Shown piece by piece: positions 56,067-64,000 of a stretch of DNA of 64,000 nt (position 1 is its first letter; the number at the start of each line of letters is the position of its first letter). A model generated the notes under the pieces. It saw only the letters and a list, made by a program, of their open reading frames with translations. It was not told the DNA's origin and made no database searches. The stretch is from Moritella marina ATCC 15381. GTDB lineage: Bacteria > Pseudomonadota > Gammaproteobacteria > Enterobacterales > Moritellaceae. A program made the position numbers and the translations under genes. The DNA lies in NCBI RefSeq assembly GCF_008931805.1, contig NZ_CP044399.1:2356001-2420000 (forward strand). Direction: 5' to 3'.

Positions 56067-57015
56067 TGCAATGAAACTCACCGGACTGGTAGTTATCACG
56101 GTACTCTTCACGTTTCTATTCATCGGTGTTGGTTTAGATGCGTCAAACTATGCATACTTTTTATCACGTCGCGTGCCAAAAGTATTAGCCATGATCATCG
56201 CCAGTATTGCCATTGCGCAATCATCATTGGTATTTCAAACCATCACCCATAATCGTATTTTAACCCCGAGTATTATGGGTTTTGATGCCTTATATTTACT
56301 GACTCAAGTACTCGTCGTGGTTATCTTTGGCGGCTTTAGTGTATTGCTATTAAATCCGTTTATTAACTTTGCTTTGTCGGTTTCCATCATGGTGGGCTTT
56401 TCGTTATTACTGTTTGGTTTTTACTTCGCCAGTAATGACGGTAAAAGTAACGTCATTACCTTGTTATTACTTGGCGTTATCTTCGGTCAACTATTTGATA
56501 ATGTGTCATCATTTTTCATGATGCTCGTCGATCCCAATGACTTCTTAACGATTCAAGCAAGCATGTTTGCCAGCTTCAATAACGTCAACCAAGAACTGGT
56601 TTATTTATGTGTTGTGCCATTGCTTGTGGTCAGTGCCCTGCTCTTTAAGCTCGCACCGATATTGGATGTCTTTTGGTTAGACAATGACAATGCGATAAGC
56701 CTAGGGGTTGATACTCGCCGCGTCACCAAGCAAGTATTGATACTCGTCGCTATCATGATCTCGTTATCAACAGCCTTGGTGGGTCCGGTTATGTTCTTCG
56801 GTTTACTGGTAGCGAATTTAACCAAAGAGTTTTTTCATACTTACCGCCATAAAACATTGCTCATCGCCAGTAGTTTAATGGCGATGTCGATGCTGTTATC
56901 AGGGCAGTGGATCATCGAAAATGTCTTTAGTTTCTCAACCACGCTCAGCGTCGTAATTAATTTCGTCGGTGGATTGTACTTCTTATCTCTGCTTGTTCGC
57001 CAAAAAATTCAATAG
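56059..57015 (+). CDS. Siderophore ABC importer permease (FecCD family), second
   Basis: 318 residues. SRRVPKVLAMIIASIAIAQS, TITHNRILTPSIMGFDALYL and VGPVMFFGLLVANLTKEF are the FecCD motifs, parallel to those of the first permease. The two form a heterodimer. It overlaps the first permease by 8 bp and is followed by the ATPase after 37 bp. Confidence 0.88.
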   Translation: MSDAMKLTGLVVITVLFTFLFIGVGLDASNYAYFLSRRVPKVLAMIIASIAIAQSSLVFQTITHNRILTPSIMGFDALYLLTQVLVVVIFGGFSVLLLNPFINFALSVSIMVGFSLLLFGFYFASNDGKSNVITLLLLGVIFGQLFDNVSSFFMMLVDPNDFLTIQASMFASFNNVNQELVYLCVVPLLVVSALLFKLAPILDVFWLDNDNAISLGVDTRRVTKQVLILVAIMISLSTALVGPVMFFGLLVANLTKEFFHTYRHKTLLIASSLMAMSMLLSGQWIIENVFSFSTTLSVVINFVGGLYFLSLLVRQKIQ

Positions 57016-57052
57016 CTAGCGATTAAATCATCGCAATTAGGATATATAAAAC

Positions 57053-57814
57053 GTGATTTCAGTAACCAATTTATCTAAAGCCTTTGGCAATCACAAAGTT
57101 GTCGATCAAGCCTCGGCCTCATTTATTAAAGGCCAGGTCACTTCTATTATTGGCCCCAATGGCGCAGGTAAAAGTACCGTATTGTCGATGGCATGTCGTT
57201 TATTAAATAAAGACAGTGGTACAGTAATTATCGACAATCAAGACGTATTGGATTGGGATACCAAGGCATTAGCGAAAAAGTTAGCCGTGCTACGCCAATC
57301 TAACAATTTGAATATGCGCTTTACAGTACGAGAATTAGTGGCTTTTGGGCGCTATCCTTATAGCCAAGGCAAACTGACAACTAACGATAATGAGGTCATA
57401 GACAAAGCGATCGGCTACTTAGATTTAACCCCGATTGAAAACAAATACCTTGATGAACTTAGCGGTGGCCAACGCCAGCTAGCCTTTATTGCTATGGTGG
57501 TGGCACAAGATACTGATTATGTGTTTTTGGATGAGCCACTGAATAACTTAGATATTAAGCATTCATTACAGATAATGAAAAACATTAAAACCTTAGCCCA
57601 TGAATTAGGTAAGGCAGTGGTCATTGTGATCCACGATATTAACTTTGCCTCTTGTTATTCAGACAATATCGTCGCACTAAAAAAAGGCAAAGTTGTCGCT
57701 AATGGCACGGTTGCAGAGATCATCAACCAAGCAACCTTATCGGCAATTTACGACACTGATTTTGATATTCACGAAATTAACGGTAAGCGCATTTGCATGT
57801 ACTACGGGCAATAG
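57053..57814 (+). CDS. Siderophore ABC importer ATPase (FepC/VctC type)
   Basis: 253 residues from a GTG start with AGGA 10 bp ahead. Walker A is IGPNGAGKST, signature LSGGQRQLAF, Walker B YVFLDEPLNNLD and switch His in VIHDINFASCY. NMRFTVRELVAFGRYPYSQG is typical of ferric-siderophore ATPases. It is the fourth gene of the rightward operon. Confidence 0.9.
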   Translation: MISVTNLSKAFGNHKVVDQASASFIKGQVTSIIGPNGAGKSTVLSMACRLLNKDSGTVIIDNQDVLDWDTKALAKKLAVLRQSNNLNMRFTVRELVAFGRYPYSQGKLTTNDNEVIDKAIGYLDLTPIENKYLDELSGGQRQLAFIAMVVAQDTDYVFLDEPLNNLDIKHSLQIMKNIKTLAHELGKAVVIVIHDINFASCYSDNIVALKKGKVVANGTVAEIINQATLSAIYDTDFDIHEINGKRICMYYGQ

Positions 57815-57835
57815 CCGACCATTAAGGGGAAAAAT

Positions 57836-58642
57836 ATGAGCAAGAAACCAAACGCTAGAGTCGTCACTGTAATAGACAGCCAACAAATAACGCCAAATAT
57901 GCAGCGTATTAGCTTTCAAGCAGACGATTTATCTCACTTTCCTGCTGATGCTGAAGGTGGCTATATTAAGCTACTGTTTACTGACTGTGGTGATACCGAT
58001 ATTTCACAATTACCGGCAGACAGCCGCGCTAAAATGCGCACTTATACCATACGTCATTTACGCCAATCACTCGATCAATTTGACGTTGACTTTGTACGTC
58101 ATGAGCATAGTGTTAATGAAAAAACGAGCAGTGAACACGGTGGTTTTGCGGCGGCATGGTCACAATCAGCGCGCATTGGCGATACCATCTCCATTGCAGG
58201 TCCAGGGGAAATAAAACCGATACATTTAAACGTTGAGTGGTACTTTTTAGTGGCTGACATGACTGCGCTACCGGCATTAGCCGCGCAACTCAACAAGCTC
58301 CCTGCGACAGCCGAAGGTTATGCCGTCATTGAAATTAACCATATCGATGACAAGCAAACCTTAATCAAACCAGATGGCATAGAAGTTATTTGGGTTGTCG
58401 CAAATTCAACTGAGACAGAGCTAGCCAACCAAGTACAAGGCTTAAGCTGGTTATCAGGTGAGCCTTCGGTGTGGTGTGCTTGTGAATTTTCAACCATGCG
58501 TGCATTACGCCAATACTTTAGAAATGAAAAAAATGTCGATAAAGATAACCTCTATATCAGCAGTTATTGGAAATCGGGATGCACTGAAGATGGCCATAAA
58601 ATAGCAAAACGTAACGATAATGAAGCACAGCTAAGTGGTTAA
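57836..58642 (+). CDS. Siderophore-interacting FAD-binding protein (ViuB/SIP type)
   Basis: 268 residues, cytoplasmic. The FAD-binding motif MRTYTIRHLRQS (R-x-Y-T) and HGGFAAAWSQSARIGDTISIAGPG, then WYFLVADMTALPALAAQL, are the SIP family signatures; CEFSTMRALRQYF, and a final SSYWKSGCTEDGHK are also typical. It reduces imported ferric-siderophore and releases the iron, completing the operon. AGGGG lies 7 bp before the ATG and it is 21 bp after the ATPase. Confidence 0.9.
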   Translation: MSKKPNARVVTVIDSQQITPNMQRISFQADDLSHFPADAEGGYIKLLFTDCGDTDISQLPADSRAKMRTYTIRHLRQSLDQFDVDFVRHEHSVNEKTSSEHGGFAAAWSQSARIGDTISIAGPGEIKPIHLNVEWYFLVADMTALPALAAQLNKLPATAEGYAVIEINHIDDKQTLIKPDGIEVIWVVANSTETELANQVQGLSWLSGEPSVWCACEFSTMRALRQYFRNEKNVDKDNLYISSYWKSGCTEDGHKIAKRNDNEAQLSG

Positions 58643-58713
58643 TCCCCCTTTTCACTTCATTTTCGCGTAAACTAGCCCGGTTTTGTATCATTCTAACAAC
58701 GGGCTAAATCATT

Positions 58714-59952
58714 TTGCATACTCTATCTCAGCTGAAATCGGGTGAATTAACAGGTATTAAGCGTTTAACATTATCAGAAAATCTAACCGCTTTCCCTCTG
58801 GAGATCTTGTCACTGGCGAGCAGTTTAGAGATCCTCGATTTATCTAATAACCAGTTAACTCATTTACCAGCAGAAATTGCTCAGTTAACTAAATTGAAGA
58901 TCTTGTTTGCATCAAACAATCAGTTTGTAACCTTGCCTGAAGTTCTGGGTCAATGCCCTAACCTAGAAATGGTTGGCTTTAAATCAAACCAAATTAACCA
59001 GGTGCCAGACGCTTCATTACCCGTTAAATTACGCTGGTTGATCTTAACGGATAACCGCCTTGAAGTATTACCGGATTCATTAGGTGAGCGTCCACGCTTA
59101 CAAAAATTAGCGTTAGCAGGCAACTGTTTAACAGAGCTACCTCAGACTATGTCTCAGTGTCATAACCTAGAGTTAGTGCGTATTTCAGCTAACCGCCTAA
59201 CTGAATGTCCTGAGCAACTGTTCGGTTTACCTAAGCTAGCTTGGTTTGCCTTCTCGGGCAATCCATTTAGCCAAGCTGATGTATCAATAGATAGCGTGCC
59301 GCAATTAGCATCATCAAGCTATACACTACAAAACGTACTGGGCCAAGGCGCATCAGGCGTGATTTCAAAAGCGGTGTGGAATGAGCAACAAACGCAATTT
59401 CCAGACGAGATCGCAGTAAAAGTATTTAAAGGTGAAGTGACTAGTGATGGTTATCCTGAAGATGAATTACAAGCGTGTTTAAAAGTAGGCAACCACCCGA
59501 GCTTAGTACAGTCATTAGCACAGGTAAAAGAAGCCGATTACTTAGCACTGATCATGAACTTGATCCCTGCACATTACGCTAACTTAGGGCTACCACCATG
59601 CTTTAACAGCTGTACCCGTGATACTTTCCCAACTGATTTTAGCTTGCCTATTACTCACATTGATAAGATCGTCTCACAAATGGATGAAGTATTTACCCAT
59701 TTACATGACAATCAAGTGTGCCATGGTGATTTATACGCCCACAACACCTTGTTTGATGTAGATGCGAATATCATCTTTGGTGATTTTGGTGCGGCCACCA
59801 TGTACCACATGCTAACTGACATACAGCAAGCGCAAGTGAAAGAGATTGAGAATCGTGCTTTATTACACTTTATTGATGATTTATTAAGTGTGTGTGCTGA
59901 AGAAGATAAAGAAAGTGAGGCGTTTAAACGCCTTAATCAGCGTGTAGGTTAA
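58714..59952 (+). CDS. Leucine-rich-repeat protein kinase-like protein
   Basis: 412 residues from a TTG start; the first ATG would remove the repeats. Residues 1-190 carry about seven LRRs (LEILDLSNNQLTHLPAEIAQ and similar). Residues ~205-400 form a kinase fold: Gly-rich loop LGQGASGVISKAV, the Lys in IAVKVFKGE, catalytic HGDLYAHNTLF (HGD in place of HRD) and metal-binding FGDFGAA. Similar LRR-kinases occur in other gammaproteobacteria, with no known substrate. It follows the siderophore operon by 71 bp and ends at a terminator. Confidence 0.82.
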   Translation: MHTLSQLKSGELTGIKRLTLSENLTAFPLEILSLASSLEILDLSNNQLTHLPAEIAQLTKLKILFASNNQFVTLPEVLGQCPNLEMVGFKSNQINQVPDASLPVKLRWLILTDNRLEVLPDSLGERPRLQKLALAGNCLTELPQTMSQCHNLELVRISANRLTECPEQLFGLPKLAWFAFSGNPFSQADVSIDSVPQLASSSYTLQNVLGQGASGVISKAVWNEQQTQFPDEIAVKVFKGEVTSDGYPEDELQACLKVGNHPSLVQSLAQVKEADYLALIMNLIPAHYANLGLPPCFNSCTRDTFPTDFSLPITHIDKIVSQMDEVFTHLHDNQVCHGDLYAHNTLFDVDANIIFGDFGAATMYHMLTDIQQAQVKEIENRALLHFIDDLLSVCAEEDKESEAFKRLNQRVG

Positions 59953-59979
59953 ATAACTATTCACTCGCGCTTATAATAC

Positions 59980-60022
59980 AAACCCGTTTAGTTTGTCTAT
60001 ATTGATGACATTAAACGGGTTT
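59980..60022. terminator. Bidirectional-looking terminator between the LRR kinase gene and yccF
   Basis: An 11-bp stem (aaacccgttta with taaacgggttt) with a 21-nt loop, followed rightward by ttattta. It is 27 bp after the kinase stop and 10 bp before the convergent yccF end; the rightward T run is the better. Confidence 0.7.
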
Positions 60023-60031
60023 TATTTAACA

Positions 60032-60472
60032 CTATAATTTGAATTTATTATTCTTATAACGCGCCATTGCAGCTACGTCTTTATCTACTATCGTTTGCCC
60101 TATTGGAGCAAGCGAGATAACCGCTAATTTCAAATGTTGCAGAGCAAACGGAATACCAATAATCGTCACGAAGCAGGCTATAGCAGATGCCACATGGCCT
60201 AGTGCTAACCACACGCCCGCAAAAATAAACCACAGCGCATTACCGATAAAGCCAAAACTACCAGTACCAATATCTTCTGCACGCGTCAGTTCATCACGAT
60301 ATATAGCCTCTTTACCAAACGGGAAAAAAGAAAAACCAGCAATGACAAAGCAAGAACGTCCCCACGGAATACCAACAATACTAATAAACGCTAATACGCC
60401 AAAGAGTACCCATGCTAACCCCATGACAGCACCACCAAACAGAAACCAAATTATATTACCGAGTGTTCTCAT
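60032..60472 (-). CDS. yccF: YccF-family inner-membrane protein
   Basis: 146 residues with four expected helices. MRTLGNIIWFLFGGAVMGLA at the start, then VGIPWGRSCFVIAGFSFFPFG and the repeat-like IIGIPFALQHLKLAVISLAPIG, match E. coli YccF closely. The repeated 'GIPWG/GIPFA' is the DUF307 motif. Function unknown. It is convergent with the kinase gene. Confidence 0.9.
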   Translation of the reverse strand: MRTLGNIIWFLFGGAVMGLAWVLFGVLAFISIVGIPWGRSCFVIAGFSFFPFGKEAIYRDELTRAEDIGTGSFGFIGNALWFIFAGVWLALGHVASAIACFVTIIGIPFALQHLKLAVISLAPIGQTIVDKDVAAMARYKNNKFKL

Positions 60473-60836
60473 GTTATCGTCCCGTCTCAGTTTATCTTAA
60501 TTCAAGTGTTTAACTACCTATAAGACCTATAAGACCTATAAGACCTATAAGACCTATAAGACCTATAATACAAGCACATTGCTTTTAGACTACAGAACCA
60601 TGTGAAGATTCAAGTTATTTATCATTAAAAATAAACAGTCTGTGTCATTGTGCTTTTATTTTGAACGTCTATTTAATTTTCTACAACGTATCACAACATA
60701 GTTTATAACAATACTATGATGCTCAATATTAATGTGCTACCCGTCACCCTATGTCCCATTTATCCAATAATTTCCCGCATAATCAATTACCATCAACCCG
60801 TTAACTAATAACCTTAATTCTGATCATGGTATTTAA
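60473..60836. other. Intergenic region between yccF and the diguanylate cyclase gene
   Basis: 364 bp with divergent promoters expected. Its main feature is the 9-bp tandem repeat near 60517. The rest is AT-rich and shows no further gene or clear operator. Confidence 0.6.
60517..60568. repeat. 9-bp tandem repeat, five full copies plus a partial one
   Basis: Unit cctataaga, copies at 60517, 60526, 60535, 60544 and 60553, then a partial cctataa. All full copies are identical. It lies about 45 bp upstream of the yccF start, so changes in copy number by slippage could alter promoter spacing. Confidence 0.9.
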
Positions 60837-62108
60837 ATGAAGATAACTCAAACTCACGCTATCGCTTTTTTCAGTGTTATCTTCATGCTAATGGCCAGTA
60901 TTTCCCTACTTGCAGTTCAAAAATTTCAGTACTCTACTACAACAGTATTAGCGAGTCGAACAGCTGAAGTTATCGCCACAACGGTTAACCAAGCTCGCGT
61001 ATCATATAGCGCAGATATAGCACAAATAAGCTTACATCCTGATATTACCGTCGAAACCTTATATCATGGTAAACCACTGTCGATCCCCAACCCCGCAACA
61101 TTTGCAATCGAACTTGGTGAAGCGGTATCCAACCGAGATGCCGGGATTATTATTCATACCTACAGTAAATATCCATTTAAAAATCGAGCCCTAACAGGTG
61201 GTCCTCAAGACAAATTCCAACAAGATGCGCTAGCGATACTAAGCACAATTAACCCCGTATTTGAGCGTATAGAAGAGCTTGGTGGCACACCTGTTTTACG
61301 CCATTCAGAAGCGATTTTAATGGAAAAAAGCTGTGTGGATTGTCATAATTATCACCCTAACAGCCCTAAAAAAGATTGGAAAATTGGCGATATACGTGGC
61401 GCAATAGATGTGACAGTACCTTTAGAGGGGGGAAATGATGACCTTGCCGCTATTGTTCGTTACTCTTACATCATCTTCATGGCATTTTCTGTCATTAGTT
61501 TGTTAGGTATGTTTATCACCCTTAAACGCACCCACCAGCAATCGAAAGAACTCGACAAAAAAGTAAAAATACGCACTAACATATTAAATGAAATGGCGTA
61601 TACAGATTCACTGACGTTAATTGCTAACCGCCGTGCGTATGAAGAATTCTGTGATAATATCATTAATAAAAAATGTGCCAATAGCCTGCCGTTAGCCATC
61701 ATTATTTATGATTTAGACCACTTTAAACAAATTAATGATCAATATGGTCATGATATGGGCGATGAATGTTTGATTGCAACTGTAGAGGCCGTTTCGGCAA
61801 TACTGCCTGCAGATAACAATTTTCATGCGCGCATTGGCGGGGAAGAATTTGCGATTATTTTAAAGCATGTATCAAACGAGCAGTTAGAACAGACAGTACA
61901 GCGTATACTCGAGAGTGTCAGGCAGGTTAAAGTATTAAAACAGCCTGATATCAAGGTAACCTGCAGCATAGGTGCAACACTCGCAACCGAGCTGAATGAA
62001 ACAACCATTAAAAGCATAGTTAAAACCGCTGATGATGCCCTCTATGAAGCGAAATCTTTAGGTCGCGATCAGTGGGTTAGTAAGCCTTATGATATACATC
62101 ATAAATGA
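60837..62108 (+). CDS. Membrane diguanylate cyclase with a DUF3365/Tll0287-like heme sensor
   Basis: 423 residues: a helix (IAFFSVIFMLMASISLLAV), a periplasmic DUF3365-type domain (NPATFAIELGEAV, YSKYPFKNRALTGGP) with a c-type heme motif CVDCH at about residue 163, a second helix (YIIFMAFSVISLLGMFIT), then a GGDEF domain with IYDLDHFKQINDQYGHDMGD and the active-site ARIGGEEFAI. The four residues upstream of GGEEF lack the RxxD inhibitory site. Synthesis of c-di-GMP under control of a redox or ligand-sensing heme is inferred. Confidence 0.85.
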   Translation: MKITQTHAIAFFSVIFMLMASISLLAVQKFQYSTTTVLASRTAEVIATTVNQARVSYSADIAQISLHPDITVETLYHGKPLSIPNPATFAIELGEAVSNRDAGIIIHTYSKYPFKNRALTGGPQDKFQQDALAILSTINPVFERIEELGGTPVLRHSEAILMEKSCVDCHNYHPNSPKKDWKIGDIRGAIDVTVPLEGGNDDLAAIVRYSYIIFMAFSVISLLGMFITLKRTHQQSKELDKKVKIRTNILNEMAYTDSLTLIANRRAYEEFCDNIINKKCANSLPLAIIIYDLDHFKQINDQYGHDMGDECLIATVEAVSAILPADNNFHARIGGEEFAIILKHVSNEQLEQTVQRILESVRQVKVLKQPDIKVTCSIGATLATELNETTIKSIVKTADDALYEAKSLGRDQWVSKPYDIHHK

Positions 62109-62129
62109 TACGTTAGCATAGTCGTATAC

Positions 62130-62180
62130 GTTGCAGTGCTAATCTATATAGATTATTCCCACATAGATCGACACTGCAAC
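62130..62180. repeat. Inverted repeat after the diguanylate cyclase gene
   Basis: A 9-bp perfect stem (gttgcagtg with cactgcaac) with a long 33-nt spacer. Inside it, 62141-62154 is a 14-bp perfect palindrome, aatctatatagatt. Could be a transcript structure or a protein site; there is no T run. Confidence 0.55.
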
Positions 62181-62251
62181 TCTCATACATCGCAAGGAAA
62201 TAGTCTTTATTGTTCATTATGGTCTCAACCCTAGAACTGATAATAAGGCAT

Positions 62252-62716
62252 TTAGAAATACGTAAACTCTTCTTCCTCAAAGGGTGGTAGATAACCTATA
62301 TATTTATCTCCGGAAAAGTCTTTGCACTCTACGTCAGCTAATAAATCGTCATTTTTAACAACATACACACCAGCGGTTTCGATATACTCTCGGCTTCCAT
62401 CGTCAAGCCATTCACCACTGACCCCACTCGAGTAAACAATATATTTATATTTACCGTTAGCAAAGGTCAACTGGCCCCGACCACCGCCACTGTAACTGAT
62501 ACGGCTAAAATGAACGGCTGATTCGAGTTCTAATTCGATCTTATTTAATTGTCCAAAACGGTAAATCACCGTGCGTTCATTGGCTGAGCACACTGATATG
62601 CTTTTCACGCCAACACGACAGCTAAACGACGTCTTTTCACTGGGTAAACAAAGATTATCAGCAATTGCAACGGGACTACTTAACAGACCCAGGACACATA
62701 ACATTAACTTTTTCAT
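62252..62716 (-). CDS. Secreted hypothetical protein (154 aa)
   Basis: From ATG 62716 the protein begins with a signal peptide (KKLMLCVLGLLSSPVAIA); the frame reaches 62830 but the extra part is not signal-like. The mature part has four Cys (CLPSEKTSFSC, SVC, VEC) that could form two disulfides, and a beta-rich middle (VIYRFGQLNKIELELES, GQLTFANGKYKYIVY). Family not recognised. No strong ribosome-binding site in front of this ATG. Confidence 0.6.
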   Translation of the reverse strand: MKKLMLCVLGLLSSPVAIADNLCLPSEKTSFSCRVGVKSISVCSANERTVIYRFGQLNKIELELESAVHFSRISYSGGGRGQLTFANGKYKYIVYSSGVSGEWLDDGSREYIETAGVYVVKNDDLLADVECKDFSGDKYIGYLPPFEEEEFTYF

Positions 62717-62875
62717 CAAAATTAACCAAGGTAGAGAGAACAATGCAGCAAAGCAAGTGTATATCAAAGACGATTTATAGCATGTTGAGTGAGCGTTTAG
62801 TGTAAGAGGGTGTAAGCGCTGGCAAGGCACAACCTAGTTATGTATCCATACTGCAATGGCATATAGAGAATGGCA

Positions 62876-63067
62876 TTACATGGGTACATCTCCAAGCTCC
62901 TTAATTTCATACAGCTCAGATTCACCATGTACTAATATTGCTGCCGTTTTTGTCACTTGCTCAGCCTGAGTAGCTGACGCGATGTGGATCACCATGCTGT
63001 TATTTTTGAGAATGTTGGTGAATGTATCTTTGTTATCACCATTAGGTTTTTTTACCAAGCGATTCAT
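62876..63067 (-). CDS. Small protein coupled to yddG (63 aa)
   Basis: From ATG 63067, which overlaps the yddG stop as TGATG. It reads MNRLVKKPNGDNKDTFTNIL, then MVIHIASATQAEQVTKTAAI and an end GESELYEIKELGDVPM. A longer frame to 63256 exists, but its first half is only the yddG sequence read in another frame. Translation coupling to yddG supports it being real. The function is unknown. Confidence 0.5.
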   Translation of the reverse strand: MNRLVKKPNGDNKDTFTNILKNNSMVIHIASATQAEQVTKTAAILVHGESELYEIKELGDVPM

Positions 63068-63954
63068 CAAGACTTTTCTCGTGTTAACCACCAGCAGATT
63101 AACGAAGCGACAGTCACCATCACCACGCCTTGCCAAAACTTGGTCGTCAATTCTATATTCAGTATCATTGCCGCAAAGAATGTCGATAAGATCGGCGTGA
63201 AATACGACAACGTCGCCAAAAAAACCATATTCCCGCCGAGAATACCAATATTCCATAGCGCATAACCACTGCCCATGACTATGCCGGCAAGCAACAAATC
63301 AAACGTCGCCTCGGTAGTAAATTCCATCGCAGGTTCATTACTGATTAAATACTTGATCCACAGCGCTATCGCTGTACCAATAAAGAACCAAGTAATACCA
63401 TTCATACCGTTAGCCAGTTTTTTGGTGATATTGCAATAAAATGCCCAAATAAAGGCACCAAAAAAAGCCATCGAATAACTCGTAGGATTAGTCGCGATAT
63501 TACTACTTAGCTGACTAATGGAAATGCCCTCATCGCCACCGACCGTCCAGGCCACGCCAAAAAACGACAGCGCAATAGCAGGATACAATAATTTGTTCAC
63601 TGGCTTATGGCTCATAAATACCGCCATTAGCACAGTCAACGAAGGCCATAGGTAATTAATCACTCCCATCTCTACCGCCTGGGTGCGATCGTTTGCCATT
63701 CCCAGTGCTAAAGACAAGCAAATTTCATAACTCACAAATAAACCACCACCAATCAGGAGATAGCGTGGAGGGAAAAGCTTCAGCTTAGGCGCGCCTAAAA
63801 ATACCCACAAGAATACCGAACTGACAGTATAAATCATGGCAGCGCCACCAATCGGGCCTAACTGCTCTGCCACGTTACGAATAAGCCCTACAATAGTGCT
63901 CCACAATAAAATAGCTAAGCAGCCTGCGAGGGTAAATTTATGGGTGTTAATCAA
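63067..63954 (-). CDS. yddG: YddG-like aromatic amino acid exporter (EamA/DMT family)
   Basis: 295 residues, 10 expected helices. The first, LAGCLAILLWSTIVGLIRNV, and GPIGGAAMIYTVSSVFLWVF, then GVINYLWPSLTVLMAVFM, match YddG, which exports aromatic amino acids and some drugs across the inner membrane. The start is TTG 63954 with AAAGG 9 bp ahead; there is no ATG nearby. The small protein behind it is translationally coupled (TGATG). Confidence 0.87.
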   Translation of the reverse strand: MINTHKFTLAGCLAILLWSTIVGLIRNVAEQLGPIGGAAMIYTVSSVFLWVFLGAPKLKLFPPRYLLIGGGLFVSYEICLSLALGMANDRTQAVEMGVINYLWPSLTVLMAVFMSHKPVNKLLYPAIALSFFGVAWTVGGDEGISISQLSSNIATNPTSYSMAFFGAFIWAFYCNITKKLANGMNGITWFFIGTAIALWIKYLISNEPAMEFTTEATFDLLLAGIVMGSGYALWNIGILGGNMVFLATLSYFTPILSTFFAAMILNIELTTKFWQGVVMVTVASLICWWLTREKS

Positions 63955-64000
63955 GCGATAACCTTTTGCTTAGTAATCAATGAATCGTCATCGATTGCCG

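Noticed and set aside
62876-63256. A 126-residue protein ending at 62876
   Set aside because: Its first half is the yddG coding sequence read in a different frame; only the part from ATG 63067 is plausible.
1-64000. tRNA, rRNA, CRISPR array or insertion sequence
   Set aside because: None was recognised by eye: no CCA-ended cloverleaf, no regularly spaced repeats with unique spacers, no transposase frame.

Overview
The window looks like chromosome of a marine, probably cold-adapted gammaproteobacterium of the Moritella/Psychromonas/Shewanella/Vibrio type. This placement is an inference from AT-rich coding DNA and from the gene families present (EmrD, UspB, PriC-YbaM, ScsBCD, a VctP-type siderophore importer, DUF3622, a LuxO/SypG-like regulator). 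No rRNA, tRNA, IS element, integrase or CRISPR array was seen.

Layout. 1-3.9 kb: a leftward polysaccharide operon (glycosyltransferase, flippase, LuxO/SypG-type sigma-54 regulator cut by the left edge). 4.0-4.8 kb: an rRNA-methyltransferase-like protein of eukaryotic Bmt5 type with a U1/JAZ-like zinc finger. 4.8-8.4 kb: sitABCD metal importer behind a 31-bp perfect palindrome that matches a Fur box. 8.5-14.1 kb: single genes (NifW-like, DUF938, emrD, uspB, a small outer-membrane-like protein, fadD). 14.2-18.5 kb: a two-component system, then a large lipoprotein with a decayed copy beside it. 18.7-25.1 kb: DNA repair and replication genes dinG, a TauE-type permease, priC, ybaM, helD, including two genes of under 60 codons. 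25.1-30.1 kb: envelope genes (O-antigen ligase/polymerase, phosphoethanolamine transferase, acyltransferase, dgkA). 30.2-33.3 kb: a phage-like replication pair (P-like and O-like) facing a zinc-finger/OB-like protein, with only 17 bp between the divergent starts. 33.6-40.5 kb: a PAS chemoreceptor and the scsBCD thiol-redox operon. 41.6-53.4 kb: a long leftward operon MoxR, DUF58, DUF4381, two VWA proteins, BatD, an eight-heme TPR cytochrome and a PafA-like phosphatase, preceded by a sulfatase. 54.2-58.6 kb: siderophore ABC importer plus ferric-siderophore reductase. 58.7-64 kb: LRR protein kinase, yccF, a heme-linked diguanylate cyclase, small hypotheticals and yddG.

How it fits together. Iron and manganese uptake occurs twice (sitABCD and the siderophore operon). 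Several blocks act on the cell surface: polysaccharide export and ligation, phosphoethanolamine transfer, and DgkA, which can recycle the diacylglycerol that such transfer leaves. The MoxR-Bat operon is tightly overlapped and ties a chaperone-like AAA/VWA machine to a periplasmic multiheme cytochrome and a phosphatase. The two least ordinary pieces are the isolated O/P-like replication module with its divergent partner and the MoxR-Bat-cytochrome-phosphatase-sulfatase block. All functions are read from sequence motifs remembered from known families; no search was run.
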